From contig NZ_FMZI01000001.1 of NCBI RefSeq assembly GCF_900101505.1, positions 310,001 to 374,000 on the forward strand: a DNA stretch of 64,000 nucleotides. The letters run 5' to 3'. Each line of letters starts with the position of its first letter. Within the stretch, counting starts at the first letter, position 1. Positions 9,363 through 18,095 of the stretch are shown here, piece by piece. A model generated the notes under the pieces. The model was not told where the DNA came from. It did not search any database and saw nothing but the letters and a program-made list of their open reading frames with translations. The translations under genes and the position numbers were made by a program. Source of the DNA: Antarctobacter albus. GTDB lineage: Bacteria; Pseudomonadota; Alphaproteobacteria; Rhodobacterales; Rhodobacteraceae.

Positions 9363-10019
9363 TCATTGGTCCGACCGCGTGAAAGCGCAGGGCGTCACCG
9401 GTTCGACAAAGCGCAGGACCAGTCCCCCGGCATCCGGATCGTGGGCGACCAGAAGGGTCACGGGGTAATCGTCGAGCATGTCCGCGACCCGGCCAGAGGC
9501 ATCTGTTCGCGTGATCCGGGCCGCGTATTGCCGGGCGAAGGACAGGTAGGCGTCAGGCTGTCCCGGAAGGGTCTTGCCTGCGCGGGTGCGGTCTGCCCGG
9601 GCGGTCACGCGGGTGGTGAGGATGCTGCCATTGTCCGGGTCGGTCCACAGGCTTTGTCCGTCAAAGCCAGCGTCGCCTATCGTAAAGGTGATGGAAACGC
9701 CGCTGCACCCTGTTCCCTGGCCCGTCCATTTGCCTGCGAGGGCTGTATCGGGGAAGACGCTGACGGCGCGTGCGGCGGGAAGGGGCGAGGGCACCTCCAT
9801 CGCCTCGGGGCCCGGTGCGGGCGTGCCGCGCAACAGATCCGTCAGGTCTGCCGGGCGGTTGCTCTCCGGCGCGGGTGAGGCGGGGCCGTCCTTGAGAAGG
9901 GTGTTGATATCCAGCCCCTGCACAAGGTGCAGCGTCTCCGGGGGATCTGCCTCTGCCCCGCCGACCGCCACGGCCAAGGCAAACCATGCTGCCAGGTACT
10001 GCGGGCGAAGCTTTTTCAT
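9363..10019 (-). CDS. Secreted protein of unknown function
   Basis: 218 residues beginning MKKLRPQYLAAWFALAVAVGG, a typical signal peptide cut near residue 24. A Pro/Ala-rich low-complexity segment follows to about residue 85. The C-terminal ~120 residues (starting around LAGKWTGQGTGCSGVSITF) look like a small beta-rich domain with two cysteines (one near CSGV, one near the end, PCAF). It is first gene of a two-gene unit with the coiled-coil gene 13 bases downstream. Co-export and interaction in the periplasm are plausible but only inferred from position. No family recognised. Confidence 0.6.
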   Translation of the reverse strand: MKKLRPQYLAAWFALAVAVGGAEADPPETLHLVQGLDINTLLKDGPASPAPESNRPADLTDLLRGTPAPGPEAMEVPSPLPAARAVSVFPDTALAGKWTGQGTGCSGVSITFTIGDAGFDGQSLWTDPDNGSILTTRVTARADRTRAGKTLPGQPDAYLSFARQYAARITRTDASGRVADMLDDYPVTLLVAHDPDAGGLVLRFVEPVTPCAFTRSDQ

Positions 10020-10137
10020 CGCGGCGTCCTCCCGGCCCGGCGAGGGCGGGACACCCCGCGCACGCTGGCCATGAGGACAAGGTATCAGGCAGGACAGCGC
10101 GGGCCTTGAGCCAAATCAAGATCGCCTCTGCGGCTGT

Positions 10138-11460
10138 CTAGGCGGTCCCGGAGACCAGCGGACGGACCTTGAGCTTGGTGATCCGGTTGTTTTCCCGCGC
10201 CATGACCTCGAAGCGGAAGCCGTGAAAGCTGAAGACCTGGCCCACGGTGGGGATCATCTGCGCCTCGTGGATCACGAGGCCTGCGACGGTGTTGGCCTCG
10301 TCGTCGGGCAGCGACCAGTCGGTGGCGCGGTTGAAATCGCGGATCGTCATGGCCCCGTCGATCCAATAGTGGCCATCCTCGGCGCGGCGGATCGGGTGTT
10401 CGGCGTCGGGGTCGAATTCATCGGTGATCTCGCCGACGATTTCCTCGAGGATGTCCTCGAGCGTGATCAACCCCTGCAGGCTGCCGTATTCGTCGACGAC
10501 CAGCGCGAAATGCGTGCGGCGGCGCAGGAACTGGCGCATCTGGTCGTCGAGCGAGGTGGTGTCGGGGACGAAATAGGGCTTCATCGCGATGTCGGTGATA
10601 TTGAAACCCGCGATGGCGCCTGCCATCGTCTGGTCCTCGTCCACCAGTTTGTACATGGCGCGCAAGAGATCCTTGGCGTGGATGACGCCGATGATGTTCT
10701 CGGGGTCGTCGCGGAAGACCGGCAGGCGGGTGTGGCTGCTTTCCAGGCATTGTTCCAGGATTTCCTGCGGCCGCGCGTTGGCGTCGATCATCTCGATCTT
10801 TGAACGGTGCAGCATGATCTCCTCGACCGTGCGATCGCTCAGGTCCAACGCGCCCAGGATGCGGTCGCGGTCTTCCTTTTCTACCACGCCTTCGGAATGG
10901 CCCAGTTGCAGGGCACCGGCGATTTCCTCGCGCACGGCGAGGATGTGGCTGTCTGGATCGGTGCGCACGCCGACGATGCGCAGCAATGCCCGCACCAGCA
11001 CGCGAACGGCCGACACCACGGGCGCAAACAGCCGCACAACCAGCGCGATGGGGGCCGACACGCGCGAGGCGGCGGTTTCGGGGTTGGTGATGGCATAGGT
11101 CTTGGGCAGGACCTCGGCGAAGATCAGCACCAGGAGGGTCATGACCAGCGTGGCGTACACGACGCCGCCCTCGCCGAAGGCCTGGGTGAAAATGCTGGTG
11201 GCCAGCGCCGTGGCCAGGATGTTGACCAGGTTGTTGCCCAACAGGACCGAGCCGATCAGCCTTTCGTTGTCCTCGGTGATGCCGAGCGCGCGCAGGGCCC
11301 CGGAATTGCCCTTGTCGGCGGCTGCGCGCAGCTTGCCCCGCGAAGCGGCGGTGAGGGCGGTTTCGGAGCCGGAAAAGAAGGCCGACAGCATGATGAGGGC
11401 CAAAATCGCGGCAGAGGAGATCCAGAAAGCGGCGTCGAAAGAGCCGGTCGATGCGTCCAT
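10138..11460 (-). CDS. CorC/HlyC-type membrane protein (DUF21, CBS pair, transporter-associated domain)
   Basis: 440 residues. Residues ~1-190 form the DUF21 membrane domain (hydrophobic stretches such as ISSAAILALIMLSAFFSGSE, with the FFSGSETALTA motif). A CBS pair follows at about 205-335 (RLPVFRDDPENIIGVIHAKDL, then FALVVDEYGSLQGLITLEDI), and the CorC_HlyC domain ends the protein (about 345-430). Relatives (CorB/MpfA/CNNM) act in magnesium or cobalt efflux or homeostasis, with the CBS pair sensing nucleotide and Mg. Its start is preceded by the structured gene-free stretch 11461-11853. Confidence 0.85.
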   Translation of the reverse strand: MDASTGSFDAAFWISSAAILALIMLSAFFSGSETALTAASRGKLRAAADKGNSGALRALGITEDNERLIGSVLLGNNLVNILATALATSIFTQAFGEGGVVYATLVMTLLVLIFAEVLPKTYAITNPETAASRVSAPIALVVRLFAPVVSAVRVLVRALLRIVGVRTDPDSHILAVREEIAGALQLGHSEGVVEKEDRDRILGALDLSDRTVEEIMLHRSKIEMIDANARPQEILEQCLESSHTRLPVFRDDPENIIGVIHAKDLLRAMYKLVDEDQTMAGAIAGFNITDIAMKPYFVPDTTSLDDQMRQFLRRRTHFALVVDEYGSLQGLITLEDILEEIVGEITDEFDPDAEHPIRRAEDGHYWIDGAMTIRDFNRATDWSLPDDEANTVAGLVIHEAQMIPTVGQVFSFHGFRFEVMARENNRITKLKVRPLVSGTA

Positions 11461-11853
11461 GTAAGCGGTCCTTTGGGTTTGATCCGGTTATGGGGGCGCG
11501 GCAGGACGGGATCAAGGGGGCGGCGGGACGGGACTGTTTGCGGCCTTGCCGCAAAGACGCCCGCCCACCGACCCCTCTGGACAGGCTGTGCCTGTTTGTT
11601 GCTTCCGGAGACACCAGGGAACAAGCATCGCCTGTTGCCCTGCACCCTCCCTCGCTTTTTGAGGGCCTGAGCCAGCGCACGGGGCTTTGAAAGGGCAAGC
11701 CGCGCGGGGCGCGGGCCTGCGGCCCCTTGCAAAGCCCCGCGCCCCGGCCCTGATCGGCCTCAAGCGATGGAGGGCTCCTGGGAACAGGCTGCGCGCCGGT
11801 TCGCCGTGAGTGCGATCTGTCCGGCCGGCGCCCCGTTGTCGCCGGGCGCGGTA
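11461..11853. other. Gene-free GC-rich stretch with several hairpins
   Basis: 393 bases between the xerD stop and the CorC-type start, both on the minus strand. No convincing coding frame. Contains a perfect hairpin TTTGCGGC-CTT-GCCGCAAA (11537-11555) and a larger inverted repeat GGGGCTTTG (11681-11689) / CAAAGCCCC (11730-11738) with further internal pairing. No T-run follows either one. It could hold leader RNA, processing signals or a small RNA; nothing in it matches RNase P, tmRNA or 4.5S RNA that I can see. Confidence 0.4.
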
Positions 11854-12783
11854 TCAGTCGTCTTTTGCAAGCGGATGGTGATCCAGCACCAGGTCGCGCA
11901 GGCGTTCTTCGAGCACATGTGTGTAGATTTCGGTCGTGGCCACGTCGGCGTGGCCTAGCAGGGTCTGGATGGCGCGCAGGTCGGCGCCATTGGCCAGGAG
12001 ATGCGTGGCGAAGGCATGGCGCAGGGTATGGGGCGTGACTTTATCCGGCGAGACGCCGGCCTCGACCGCGAAATCCTTGATCAACATGTAGAAGGCGTGT
12101 CGGGTCAGGTGACCCGCCTTGCCCCTGGATGGAAAGAGAAAGCTTGAGGCCGGTTTGCCCCGGGCCTTCGCGCTGTCCTCCTGCGCTTCGCGGGTGGCGA
12201 GCCAGTCGGCCAGTGCCGTCCGGGCCGGGGGAGAGAGCGGAACCATGCGTTCCTTGCCGCCCTTGCCGCGGATCAGCAACATCCTCGGATCGCCCCGCGC
12301 CGCGGCCAGCGGCAAGGAGACAAGCTCGCTGACCCGCATGCCCGTCGCATAGAGTACCTGCATCAGGCAGGCGTTCCGGCTGCGGTCGGCGGCACTGCGT
12401 CCATGTGCCTGCGCGGCCTCCAGCAGGCGGTCGACCTCGTCGACCGAGAGCGTCTTGGGCAGGCGCTTGTCGCGGCCCGGGCCGGCGATCTGCAGTGCCG
12501 GGTTGTCCTGGCGCAGCCCTTCCTCGAAGGCGAAACGGTAAAGCTGTTTCACGGCGGACAGACGGCGCGCGCGGGTGCCTTTGGACAGGCCCTGAGCGTC
12601 GCAATGCACGAGGTATGCCGTGATGTCGTCCTCTGACGCGCTGGCGAAATCCTTGCCCGCGTCCGTCAGCCAGTCCTGGACATGCGCCAGGTCGCGGTCA
12701 TAGGCGGCAAGGGTATTGGCGGCCGCCCCGCGTTCGGCGGCCAGCGCCTCTAGGAACAGCGGCACCCAGCGCGCCGGCGTCAT
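11854..12783 (-). CDS. xerD: Tyrosine recombinase XerD
   Basis: 309 residues. N-terminal SAM-like DNA-binding domain (FLEALAAERGAAANTLAAYDRDL, residues ~10-32) and a C-terminal catalytic domain with the tyrosine-recombinase residues: Arg in ATGMRVSELVSL, HTLRHAFATHLL, and the LLGHADVATTEIYTHV block carrying the final His and nucleophilic Tyr. XerD acts with XerC at dif to resolve chromosome dimers. The start overlaps the stop of the upstream 490-residue gene by 4 bases (ATGA). Placement beside aroK/aroB is common in Rhodobacterales, as I recall it, which supports XerD rather than an integrase; no phage genes or att-like repeats are nearby. Confidence 0.88.
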   Translation of the reverse strand: MTPARWVPLFLEALAAERGAAANTLAAYDRDLAHVQDWLTDAGKDFASASEDDITAYLVHCDAQGLSKGTRARRLSAVKQLYRFAFEEGLRQDNPALQIAGPGRDKRLPKTLSVDEVDRLLEAAQAHGRSAADRSRNACLMQVLYATGMRVSELVSLPLAAARGDPRMLLIRGKGGKERMVPLSPPARTALADWLATREAQEDSAKARGKPASSFLFPSRGKAGHLTRHAFYMLIKDFAVEAGVSPDKVTPHTLRHAFATHLLANGADLRAIQTLLGHADVATTEIYTHVLEERLRDLVLDHHPLAKDD

Positions 12784-14252
12784 CGGCGGGCCCGTTCGGC
12801 ATCGAGGATCATCAGTTCCAGCGCCGAGCGCCGGGCGAGTTCCTCCAGCCCCAGGCTGCGGAAGGCGGCAATGGCATCGGTCAGATCCTGTCCGTTGCCC
12901 GCCGCGCCGGAGGCAAAAAGCACCATCGCGCGCAGGATGACCTCACCCAGGCGACCCTCGGCCAGCTGCGATCGGAGCGTGCGGGGCATGGCCGCGCCGG
13001 AGAATCCCGCGGCCACGGCCTGTGCATGGGGCAGGTCGGCCATTTCCGCCGGGGCCAGGCCCCGGGCAATGGCGGTCAGGAAACGGGTCTCGCGGCTGCC
13101 GTCGGTCAATTCCAGCGCCAGCGCCTCGTAGGCGGGCGACAGGAAACCCGCGCGGCGAGCAAGACCGGCGGCACGTCCGTCCATCGAGATTTCCGACAGG
13201 CGTTCGCCGTAAAGCTCTGCAAAAGGCACCAGAAGGCGGCCCGACGCCATTTGCGGCCAGACCCGTTCCAGTTCTTGCGCGATCGCGCCGGGCGTCCCCC
13301 GGTTCAGGGCCCGTTCGAAATCCTGCAAGGCATCGACCCGGTCCCAGACGCCGCCCGAGGCGGCGGGCTGGCGCAGGGTGTAGATGCCGAGCAGCCGGTT
13401 GGCGGGCAGGCTGCCGGCCCGTGCGAGCCGTTCGGCGGCCTGAATCTGGGCGCGCCAGCCATTGTCTCCGCCTAGGTCGAGGACCGCGAAGGGCAGGGGC
13501 AGGGGCGCGGTGGGCAGCGGCTCTCCCAGCGCTTCGAACAGTCGGAATTCCAAGGGGGTCGGGCGCACGGGCGGGAGGAGCGGTGCATCACTGGCCAGTT
13601 CGGGATCCAGGAACCGGGTCAGCAGCTCTGCCCGGCGTCCGCGGATGTCGCCAAGGGTCTGCGCGCTTTGCAGGACCAGCGCCGCACGGCGCCAATCGCC
13701 GTCGCGGGCGGTGCAGAAAATCCGCAGGGACAGGTCGTCACTCAGTCTTGGCTGCGCCGAGAGTGCCCGGCAGACCGGGGCGGATTCGCCCAGCAGCAAT
13801 GCCAGGTCGGACCAGATCGAGAAGAGATGCGGGTCCTGCACCCCGGTGATGTCGAGCAATGCCAGCGCCTCTTCGACAAGGCCCTGGTCTTCGAGCCAGG
13901 TGAGGCGCGCGGTCAGATGGGCCAGGTCGCGATCGTCCGCCGGCGGATCGGCTTCGGCCAGCATCATCACCCGCATGTGCGCCCGCAGCGCGGGAACCGG
14001 CAAGTCCAGCGCGCGGATCAACCCTTCGAGCGTTGCCGGATCCGACCCGCGCCACATATCCGTGGTCAGACCGGTCAGGCGCGGTGACAACAGCCCCGCG
14101 GCCCCGGGATTGGGCGCCGAAAGCGGGGCTTCGTCGACCCGGGGCGGATTGGCGCTTTGTGCGACCGGGGCATCCTGGGCCGCCACCGTTCCGGCCAGAA
14201 AGAGCGCGGCGCAAAACGCCAGCGGCAGGCTGTGGCCCGGTTCAACCGTCAT
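12780..14252 (-). CDS. Secreted helical protein of unknown function
   Basis: 490 residues from the ATG at 14252 (the open frame continues upstream to 14336). MTVEPGHSLPLAFCAALFLAGTVAAQ gives a clean signal peptide with cleavage near AAQ-D, and this start overlaps the tiny upstream gene by 11 bases, which supports it. The body is Ala/Leu/Arg-rich and looks all-helical with a repeat-like (TPR/HEAT-style) character, containing few cysteines. No catalytic motif was seen. Downstream it overlaps xerD by 4 bases, so a periplasmic protein is translated in coupling with a recombinase. I do not recognise the family. Confidence 0.65.
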   Translation of the reverse strand: MTVEPGHSLPLAFCAALFLAGTVAAQDAPVAQSANPPRVDEAPLSAPNPGAAGLLSPRLTGLTTDMWRGSDPATLEGLIRALDLPVPALRAHMRVMMLAEADPPADDRDLAHLTARLTWLEDQGLVEEALALLDITGVQDPHLFSIWSDLALLLGESAPVCRALSAQPRLSDDLSLRIFCTARDGDWRRAALVLQSAQTLGDIRGRRAELLTRFLDPELASDAPLLPPVRPTPLEFRLFEALGEPLPTAPLPLPFAVLDLGGDNGWRAQIQAAERLARAGSLPANRLLGIYTLRQPAASGGVWDRVDALQDFERALNRGTPGAIAQELERVWPQMASGRLLVPFAELYGERLSEISMDGRAAGLARRAGFLSPAYEALALELTDGSRETRFLTAIARGLAPAEMADLPHAQAVAAGFSGAAMPRTLRSQLAEGRLGEVILRAMVLFASGAAGNGQDLTDAIAAFRSLGLEELARRSALELMILDAERARR

Positions 14253-14391
14253 CGAGTTGCACCGGCAACCGGCGCTCGGACTGGGGCGGGCTGAAATCCG
14301 CTCCGAAGAAGGGTCCGACATAGGCATAGGCGACAAGCGCCAGCGCCCCCAGGACCAGCAGATAGAATAGCCATTTGATCAACCGCCCCAT
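14242..14391 (-). CDS. Small single-span membrane protein, 49 residues
   Basis: ATG at 14391, stop at 14242-14244. The product begins MGRLIKWLFYLLVLGALALV, followed by AYAYVGPFFGADFSPPQSER: a positive N-terminus, one membrane helix (residues ~7-26) and a short polar tail. The stop overlaps the start of the secreted-protein gene by 11 bases (ATGACGGTTGA), a normal translational-coupling arrangement, and the frame has the same codon preferences as its neighbours. Function unknown. It faces aroK (start 14488) across a short divergent promoter region. Confidence 0.6.
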   Translation of the reverse strand: MGRLIKWLFYLLVLGALALVAYAYVGPFFGADFSPPQSERRLPVQLDDG

Positions 14392-14487
14392 TAGGTCGCG
14401 CCCCCTGCCTCGTCTTTTTTCAACTTATACCTAGCCTTTTTGTCGCGATCACGTCATTCACGCAACAGGTTAAGCGATGGGCGAGGG

Positions 14488-15060
14488 ATGGCCGAAGGCA
14501 CGGTTCACAAGGGTTTGATCCTGCACAAGACAATTGTCTTCGTGGGCATGATGGGGGCAGGCAAGACGGCGGTGGGCCGGACGCTGGCGGCACAGCTTGG
14601 CGTCATGTTCCGCGATTCGGATCACGAGATCGAGGAAGCCGCCAACATGACCATCGCAGAGATTTTCGCCCGCGATGGCGAACCCTTTTTTCGACGCAAG
14701 GAAAGCCAGGTGATCGAGCGCCTGCTGGAAGGCAAGCCCGGCGTCCTGTCGACCGGCGGCGGGGCCTTTTTGTCCGCAGACAACCGCCAGATGATCTCGC
14801 GCATGGGGGTCTCTGTCTGGTTGGATGCGGACCTGGATCTGTTGTGGGAAAGGGTGCGCCACAAGGACACCCGACCGCTGCTGCGCACGCCAGATCCCAA
14901 GGGCACGTTGCGGCAACTCTACGAGGCAAGGGTGCCGGTCTATGCGCAGGCCGATGTGGCGGTGCCTTCGGCACCGGGCCTGTCGCTGGACCAGATGGCA
15001 AAGCGGGTCAAGGCCGCGCTGGTAGACAACCGGCCGGACGTGCTGGAGAAGGTGGAATGA
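14488..15060 (+). CDS. aroK: Shikimate kinase
   Basis: 190 residues from the ATG at 14488, chosen for a GCGAGGG stretch just upstream; the frame is open to 14440. The P-loop GMMGAGKT (residues 20-27) is followed by the shikimate-binding Asp/Arg regions (FRDSDHEIE, FFRRKESQV, STGGGAFL) and the lid Arg region (RPLLRTPDPKGTL). It phosphorylates shikimate with ATP in the aromatic amino-acid pathway, in the cytoplasm. The stop overlaps the aroB start by 4 bases (ATGA), so the two steps are co-translated. Confidence 0.93.
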   Translation: MAEGTVHKGLILHKTIVFVGMMGAGKTAVGRTLAAQLGVMFRDSDHEIEEAANMTIAEIFARDGEPFFRRKESQVIERLLEGKPGVLSTGGGAFLSADNRQMISRMGVSVWLDADLDLLWERVRHKDTRPLLRTPDPKGTLRQLYEARVPVYAQADVAVPSAPGLSLDQMAKRVKAALVDNRPDVLEKVE

Positions 15061-16169
15061 TCGAGACGGTGAATGTCCCGTTGCCGGGACGCGAATACGA
15101 GGTGCGCATCGGCGCCGGTCTGCTGTCGCGGGCCGGGGCAGAGATCGCGCCGCTGCTGAAACGCCCGCGCGTGGCCATTGTCAGCGACGAAAATGTCGCC
15201 GCGTCGCATCTGGCCACGCTGGAGGCGGCGCTGGCCGCCGAAGGTATAGAAAGCGTGGCCCTGACCCTGCCGCCGGGCGAGTCGACGAAAGGCTGGCCGC
15301 AGTTCACCCGTACCGTCGAATGGCTGCTGGAACAGAAGGTCGAACGGCGCGACATCGTGGTGGCCCTGGGCGGTGGCGTGATCGGTGACCTCGTGGGTTT
15401 TGCCGCCGCGGTCCTGCGCCGGGGGGTCCGTTTCGTGCAGATCCCGACCAGCCTTCTGGCGCAGGTCGACAGTTCGGTGGGCGGCAAGACCGGCATCAAC
15501 GCGCCCCAGGGCAAGAACCTGATCGGGGCCTTTCACCAGCCCGTGCTGGTTCTGGCGGACATCGGCGTCCTCGAGACCCTGACACCGCGCGATTTCCTGG
15601 CCGGCTATGGCGAGGTGGTGAAATACGGGCTGCTGGGCGATGCGGCGTTCTTTGACTGGCTGGAGACCAACGGCGCCAAGGTCGCCGGGGGTGATCGTGA
15701 CGCGCGGGCCTATGCGGTGCAACGCTCGGTCGAGATGAAGGCCGAGATCGTCTTGCGCGACGAGACGGAACAGGGCGACCGGGCGCTGTTGAACCTTGGC
15801 CATACCTTCTGTCACGCGCTGGAGGCGGCAACGGGCTATTCCGACCGCCTGTTGCACGGCGAGGGTGTGGCGATTGGCTGTGCGCTGGCTTTTGAGCTGT
15901 CGGCGCGGCTTGGCCTCTGTTCGCAGGAAGATCCCAGCCGGGTCCGCGCGCTGCTGAAGGACAGCGGGATGCGCTGCGACCTGGCCGATATTCCCGGTGA
16001 CCTGCCGGATGCGGAGGCGCTGCTGGAACTGATGGGGCAGGACAAGAAGGTGGTGGATGGCCAGCTGCGGTTCATCCTGGCACGCGGCATCGGCGAGGCC
16101 TTCGTGACCTCCGATGTGCCGCGCGACATGGTTCGCACCTTGCTGGCAGAGCAGCTTTCCGACCGCTGA
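15057..16169 (+). CDS. aroB: 3-dehydroquinate synthase
   Basis: 370 residues starting MIETVNVPLPGREYEVRIG; the open frame reaches further upstream inside aroK, but this start matches family length and overlaps the aroK stop as ATGA. Visible motifs: NAD-binding VALGGGVIGDLVGFAAAVLRRG, the QIPTSLLAQVDSSVGGKTGIN block, and metal-binding Glu/His residues in LAGYGEVVKYG, NLGHTFCHALE and LLHGEGVAIG. It converts DAHP to 3-dehydroquinate with NAD and a divalent metal. It ends 6 bases before the convergent M50 protease gene. Confidence 0.95.
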   Translation: MIETVNVPLPGREYEVRIGAGLLSRAGAEIAPLLKRPRVAIVSDENVAASHLATLEAALAAEGIESVALTLPPGESTKGWPQFTRTVEWLLEQKVERRDIVVALGGGVIGDLVGFAAAVLRRGVRFVQIPTSLLAQVDSSVGGKTGINAPQGKNLIGAFHQPVLVLADIGVLETLTPRDFLAGYGEVVKYGLLGDAAFFDWLETNGAKVAGGDRDARAYAVQRSVEMKAEIVLRDETEQGDRALLNLGHTFCHALEAATGYSDRLLHGEGVAIGCALAFELSARLGLCSQEDPSRVRALLKDSGMRCDLADIPGDLPDAEALLELMGQDKKVVDGQLRFILARGIGEAFVTSDVPRDMVRTLLAEQLSDR

Positions 16170-16175
16170 TCCCGG

Positions 16176-17237
16176 TCACTTTCGGCTGCGCAGCACCATC
16201 AGTTCGCCCAGGTTCTCCGAGGTGACATAGCCCACGACGTGCCCGCCGGCGTCTGTTGCCGCGACGGCGGGTGCCTGTTGCAGCGCGTCCATAGCCTTGG
16301 CCAGCGGGGCCGACAGGGGCAGGGCCGGGACCTCTTCCATTTCTTCGCCGACGGGATGGGTGTTGTGTCCCTCGGCCATCGCGCGAAACAGGGCCTGCCG
16401 GGTCAGGAACCCGGCCAGCCGCCCATCGGCATGCAGGACGGGAAACTCATGCTGCGTGGTGCGGATCAGGGTCTGGGCGGCGACATGCATCGGGTCCGAG
16501 GGCGACAGGCTTTCGAAGCTGGTGATGACCGCGTCGCGCAGGTGCAGGCCCTCGGCCAGGTCGCGGCTTTCGACGTCCCGCGCCTCGGCCTGGGCGGCGA
16601 CAAAGACGAAGAGCGCGATCAACAGCAGGATCAGGTTGCCCGAGGTCAGCCCGACGAAGCCGAAGAGAAAGGCCGCGATCTGTCCGGCTGTCGCGGCGAC
16701 GCGGGTGGCGCGCACCCGGTCCATGCTCATCGACAGGGCCGCCCGCAGCACGCGCCCGCCATCCATCGGGAAGGCCGGGATCAGGTTGAAGACCGCCAGG
16801 AAGAGGTTCACCGCCGCCAGCCGGCCCAGTAAATCCTGCGGGTTCGTCGGATCGGCCAGGGCTTCCATCTCTGTCGAGGCGCCAAAGACGATCAATAGGC
16901 CCCAGATGACCACGTTCACCGCCGGACCGGCCAGGGCCACCGCGATCTCATGTGCCGGGTTCTCGGGCATCCTTTCCATCCGGGCCATGCCGCCGATGGG
17001 CAACAGCGTGATGTCCGGTGTCTTGATGCCATAACGCCGTGCCATCAGCGCGTGGCCGTATTCATGCGCCACGACACAGCCGAACAGCGCCAGGATGAAC
17101 AGCGTGTTGTCCAGCGCCGCCGCTGGGCCGCTTTCCGCCCAGGCGGCGGCAGCCACCCAGGCCAGCAGCAGGAAAAAGGTCGCGTGCACGCGCAGTTCGG
17201 ACCCGAGAAGGTGGCCAAGGCGGAAGGTCCAGGTCAT
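16176..17237 (-). CDS. Site-2-type M50 metalloprotease with C-terminal CBS domains
   Basis: 353 residues, about six membrane segments. Zinc motif HEYGH at residues 58-62 and the second-helix motif IPAFPMDGGRVL near residue 155 are intact. The C-terminal ~120 residues form a CBS pair (FPVLHADGRLAGFLTRQALF; then VVGYVTSENLGELM). This is the rhomboid-like SREBP cleaving/SpoIVFB-like subgroup with CBS domains, distinct from RseP (also present here at 34147). Such enzymes cleave substrates inside the membrane and the CBS pair may sense nucleotides. The substrate is unknown; ssb lies upstream on the same strand behind a terminator. Confidence 0.85.
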   Translation of the reverse strand: MTWTFRLGHLLGSELRVHATFFLLLAWVAAAAWAESGPAAALDNTLFILALFGCVVAHEYGHALMARRYGIKTPDITLLPIGGMARMERMPENPAHEIAVALAGPAVNVVIWGLLIVFGASTEMEALADPTNPQDLLGRLAAVNLFLAVFNLIPAFPMDGGRVLRAALSMSMDRVRATRVAATAGQIAAFLFGFVGLTSGNLILLLIALFVFVAAQAEARDVESRDLAEGLHLRDAVITSFESLSPSDPMHVAAQTLIRTTQHEFPVLHADGRLAGFLTRQALFRAMAEGHNTHPVGEEMEEVPALPLSAPLAKAMDALQQAPAVAATDAGGHVVGYVTSENLGELMVLRSRK

Positions 17238-17324
17238 GTCGTCTCCTGTCGGACAGTTTGTTGCGCCAGAGATAAGACCTGATCCGGTGGGGCGCTACCG
17301 TGCGCAACGTCACGCCCAAAACGA

Positions 17325-17355
17325 AACGGCGCCTGCCGCTGGGGCAGGCGCCGTT
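17325..17355 (-). terminator. Terminator of ssb
   Basis: A 13-bp perfect stem (17325-17337 with 17343-17355) with a 5-base loop; read on the minus strand it is followed by TCGTTTTGGG. It sits 51 bases past the ssb stop codon. Confidence 0.75.
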
Positions 17356-17406
17356 CGAATGTCCGGCCAGGTCTGGCAAGGCCGACCGACCGGCCGACCA
17401 TGCACA

Positions 17407-17946
17407 TCAGAACGGGATTTCGTCGTCGATGTCGCGCGCGGGCGCCCGGGACGGACCCGAACCGCCGCCAGAGCCGCCACCCGATCCACCGCCGTAACCC
17501 GGATCGTCGTAGCCGCCGCGGTCGTCGTAGCCACCGCCACCACCACCGTAGCCGCCACCCGATCCGCCGCCAAAGCCACCGCCGCCGCCTTCGCTGCGGC
17601 TGTCGAGAAGGGTCAGTTCACCGCGGTAGGGGCGCAGCACGACCTCTGTCGAATAGCGGTCCTGACCGTTCTGGTCCTGCCATTTACGGGTTTCCAGCTG
17701 GCCCTCGATATAGACCTTGGACCCTTTGCGCAGGTATTGCTCGGCGATGCGGGCGAGAGGTTCCGAAAAGATGGCAACCGAGTGCCATTCGGTCCGCTCG
17801 CGGCGCTCGCCGGTGTTGCGATCCTTCCAGTTTTCCGAGGTGGCGATGCGCAGGTTGCAGACCTTGCCGCCGTTCTGGAAGGTGCGCGTCTCGGGATCTC
17901 TCCCGAGGTTGCCCACCAGGATCACCTTGTTCACGGAACCGGCCAT
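17407..17946 (-). CDS. ssb: Single-stranded DNA-binding protein
   Basis: 179 residues. N-terminal OB fold ([40 protein letters not shown]) to about residue 110, then a Gly/Tyr/Asp-rich disordered linker (several GGGGY-like runs) and the conserved acidic tip DDEIPF that docks partner proteins. A Shine-Dalgarno GAAGGGGAG precedes the ATG. It coats single-stranded DNA in replication, repair and recombination. It is transcribed divergently from the lytic transglycosylase gene and ends at a strong terminator. Confidence 0.96.
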   Translation of the reverse strand: MAGSVNKVILVGNLGRDPETRTFQNGGKVCNLRIATSENWKDRNTGERRERTEWHSVAIFSEPLARIAEQYLRKGSKVYIEGQLETRKWQDQNGQDRYSTEVVLRPYRGELTLLDSRSEGGGGGFGGGSGGGYGGGGGGYDDRGGYDDPGYGGGSGGGSGGGSGPSRAPARDIDDEIPF

Positions 17947-18095
17947 GTATCTCCCCTTCGAATCTCATCGGCGCTGATCCGCCGAGACTACACCCATCAT
18001 GGAACCACGCGAAAGGTGCGCCCCGGCGGCACTGGCGAAATCGCCGAAAATGCGTATAGTCGCAACCGTAAGTTTTGATTTAGGGGGATAGTGGC

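Noticed and set aside
11854-12783. Tyrosine recombinase considered as an integrase marking a mobile element
   Set aside because: XerD-style motifs, housekeeping neighbours (aroK/aroB) and no att-like repeats or phage genes.
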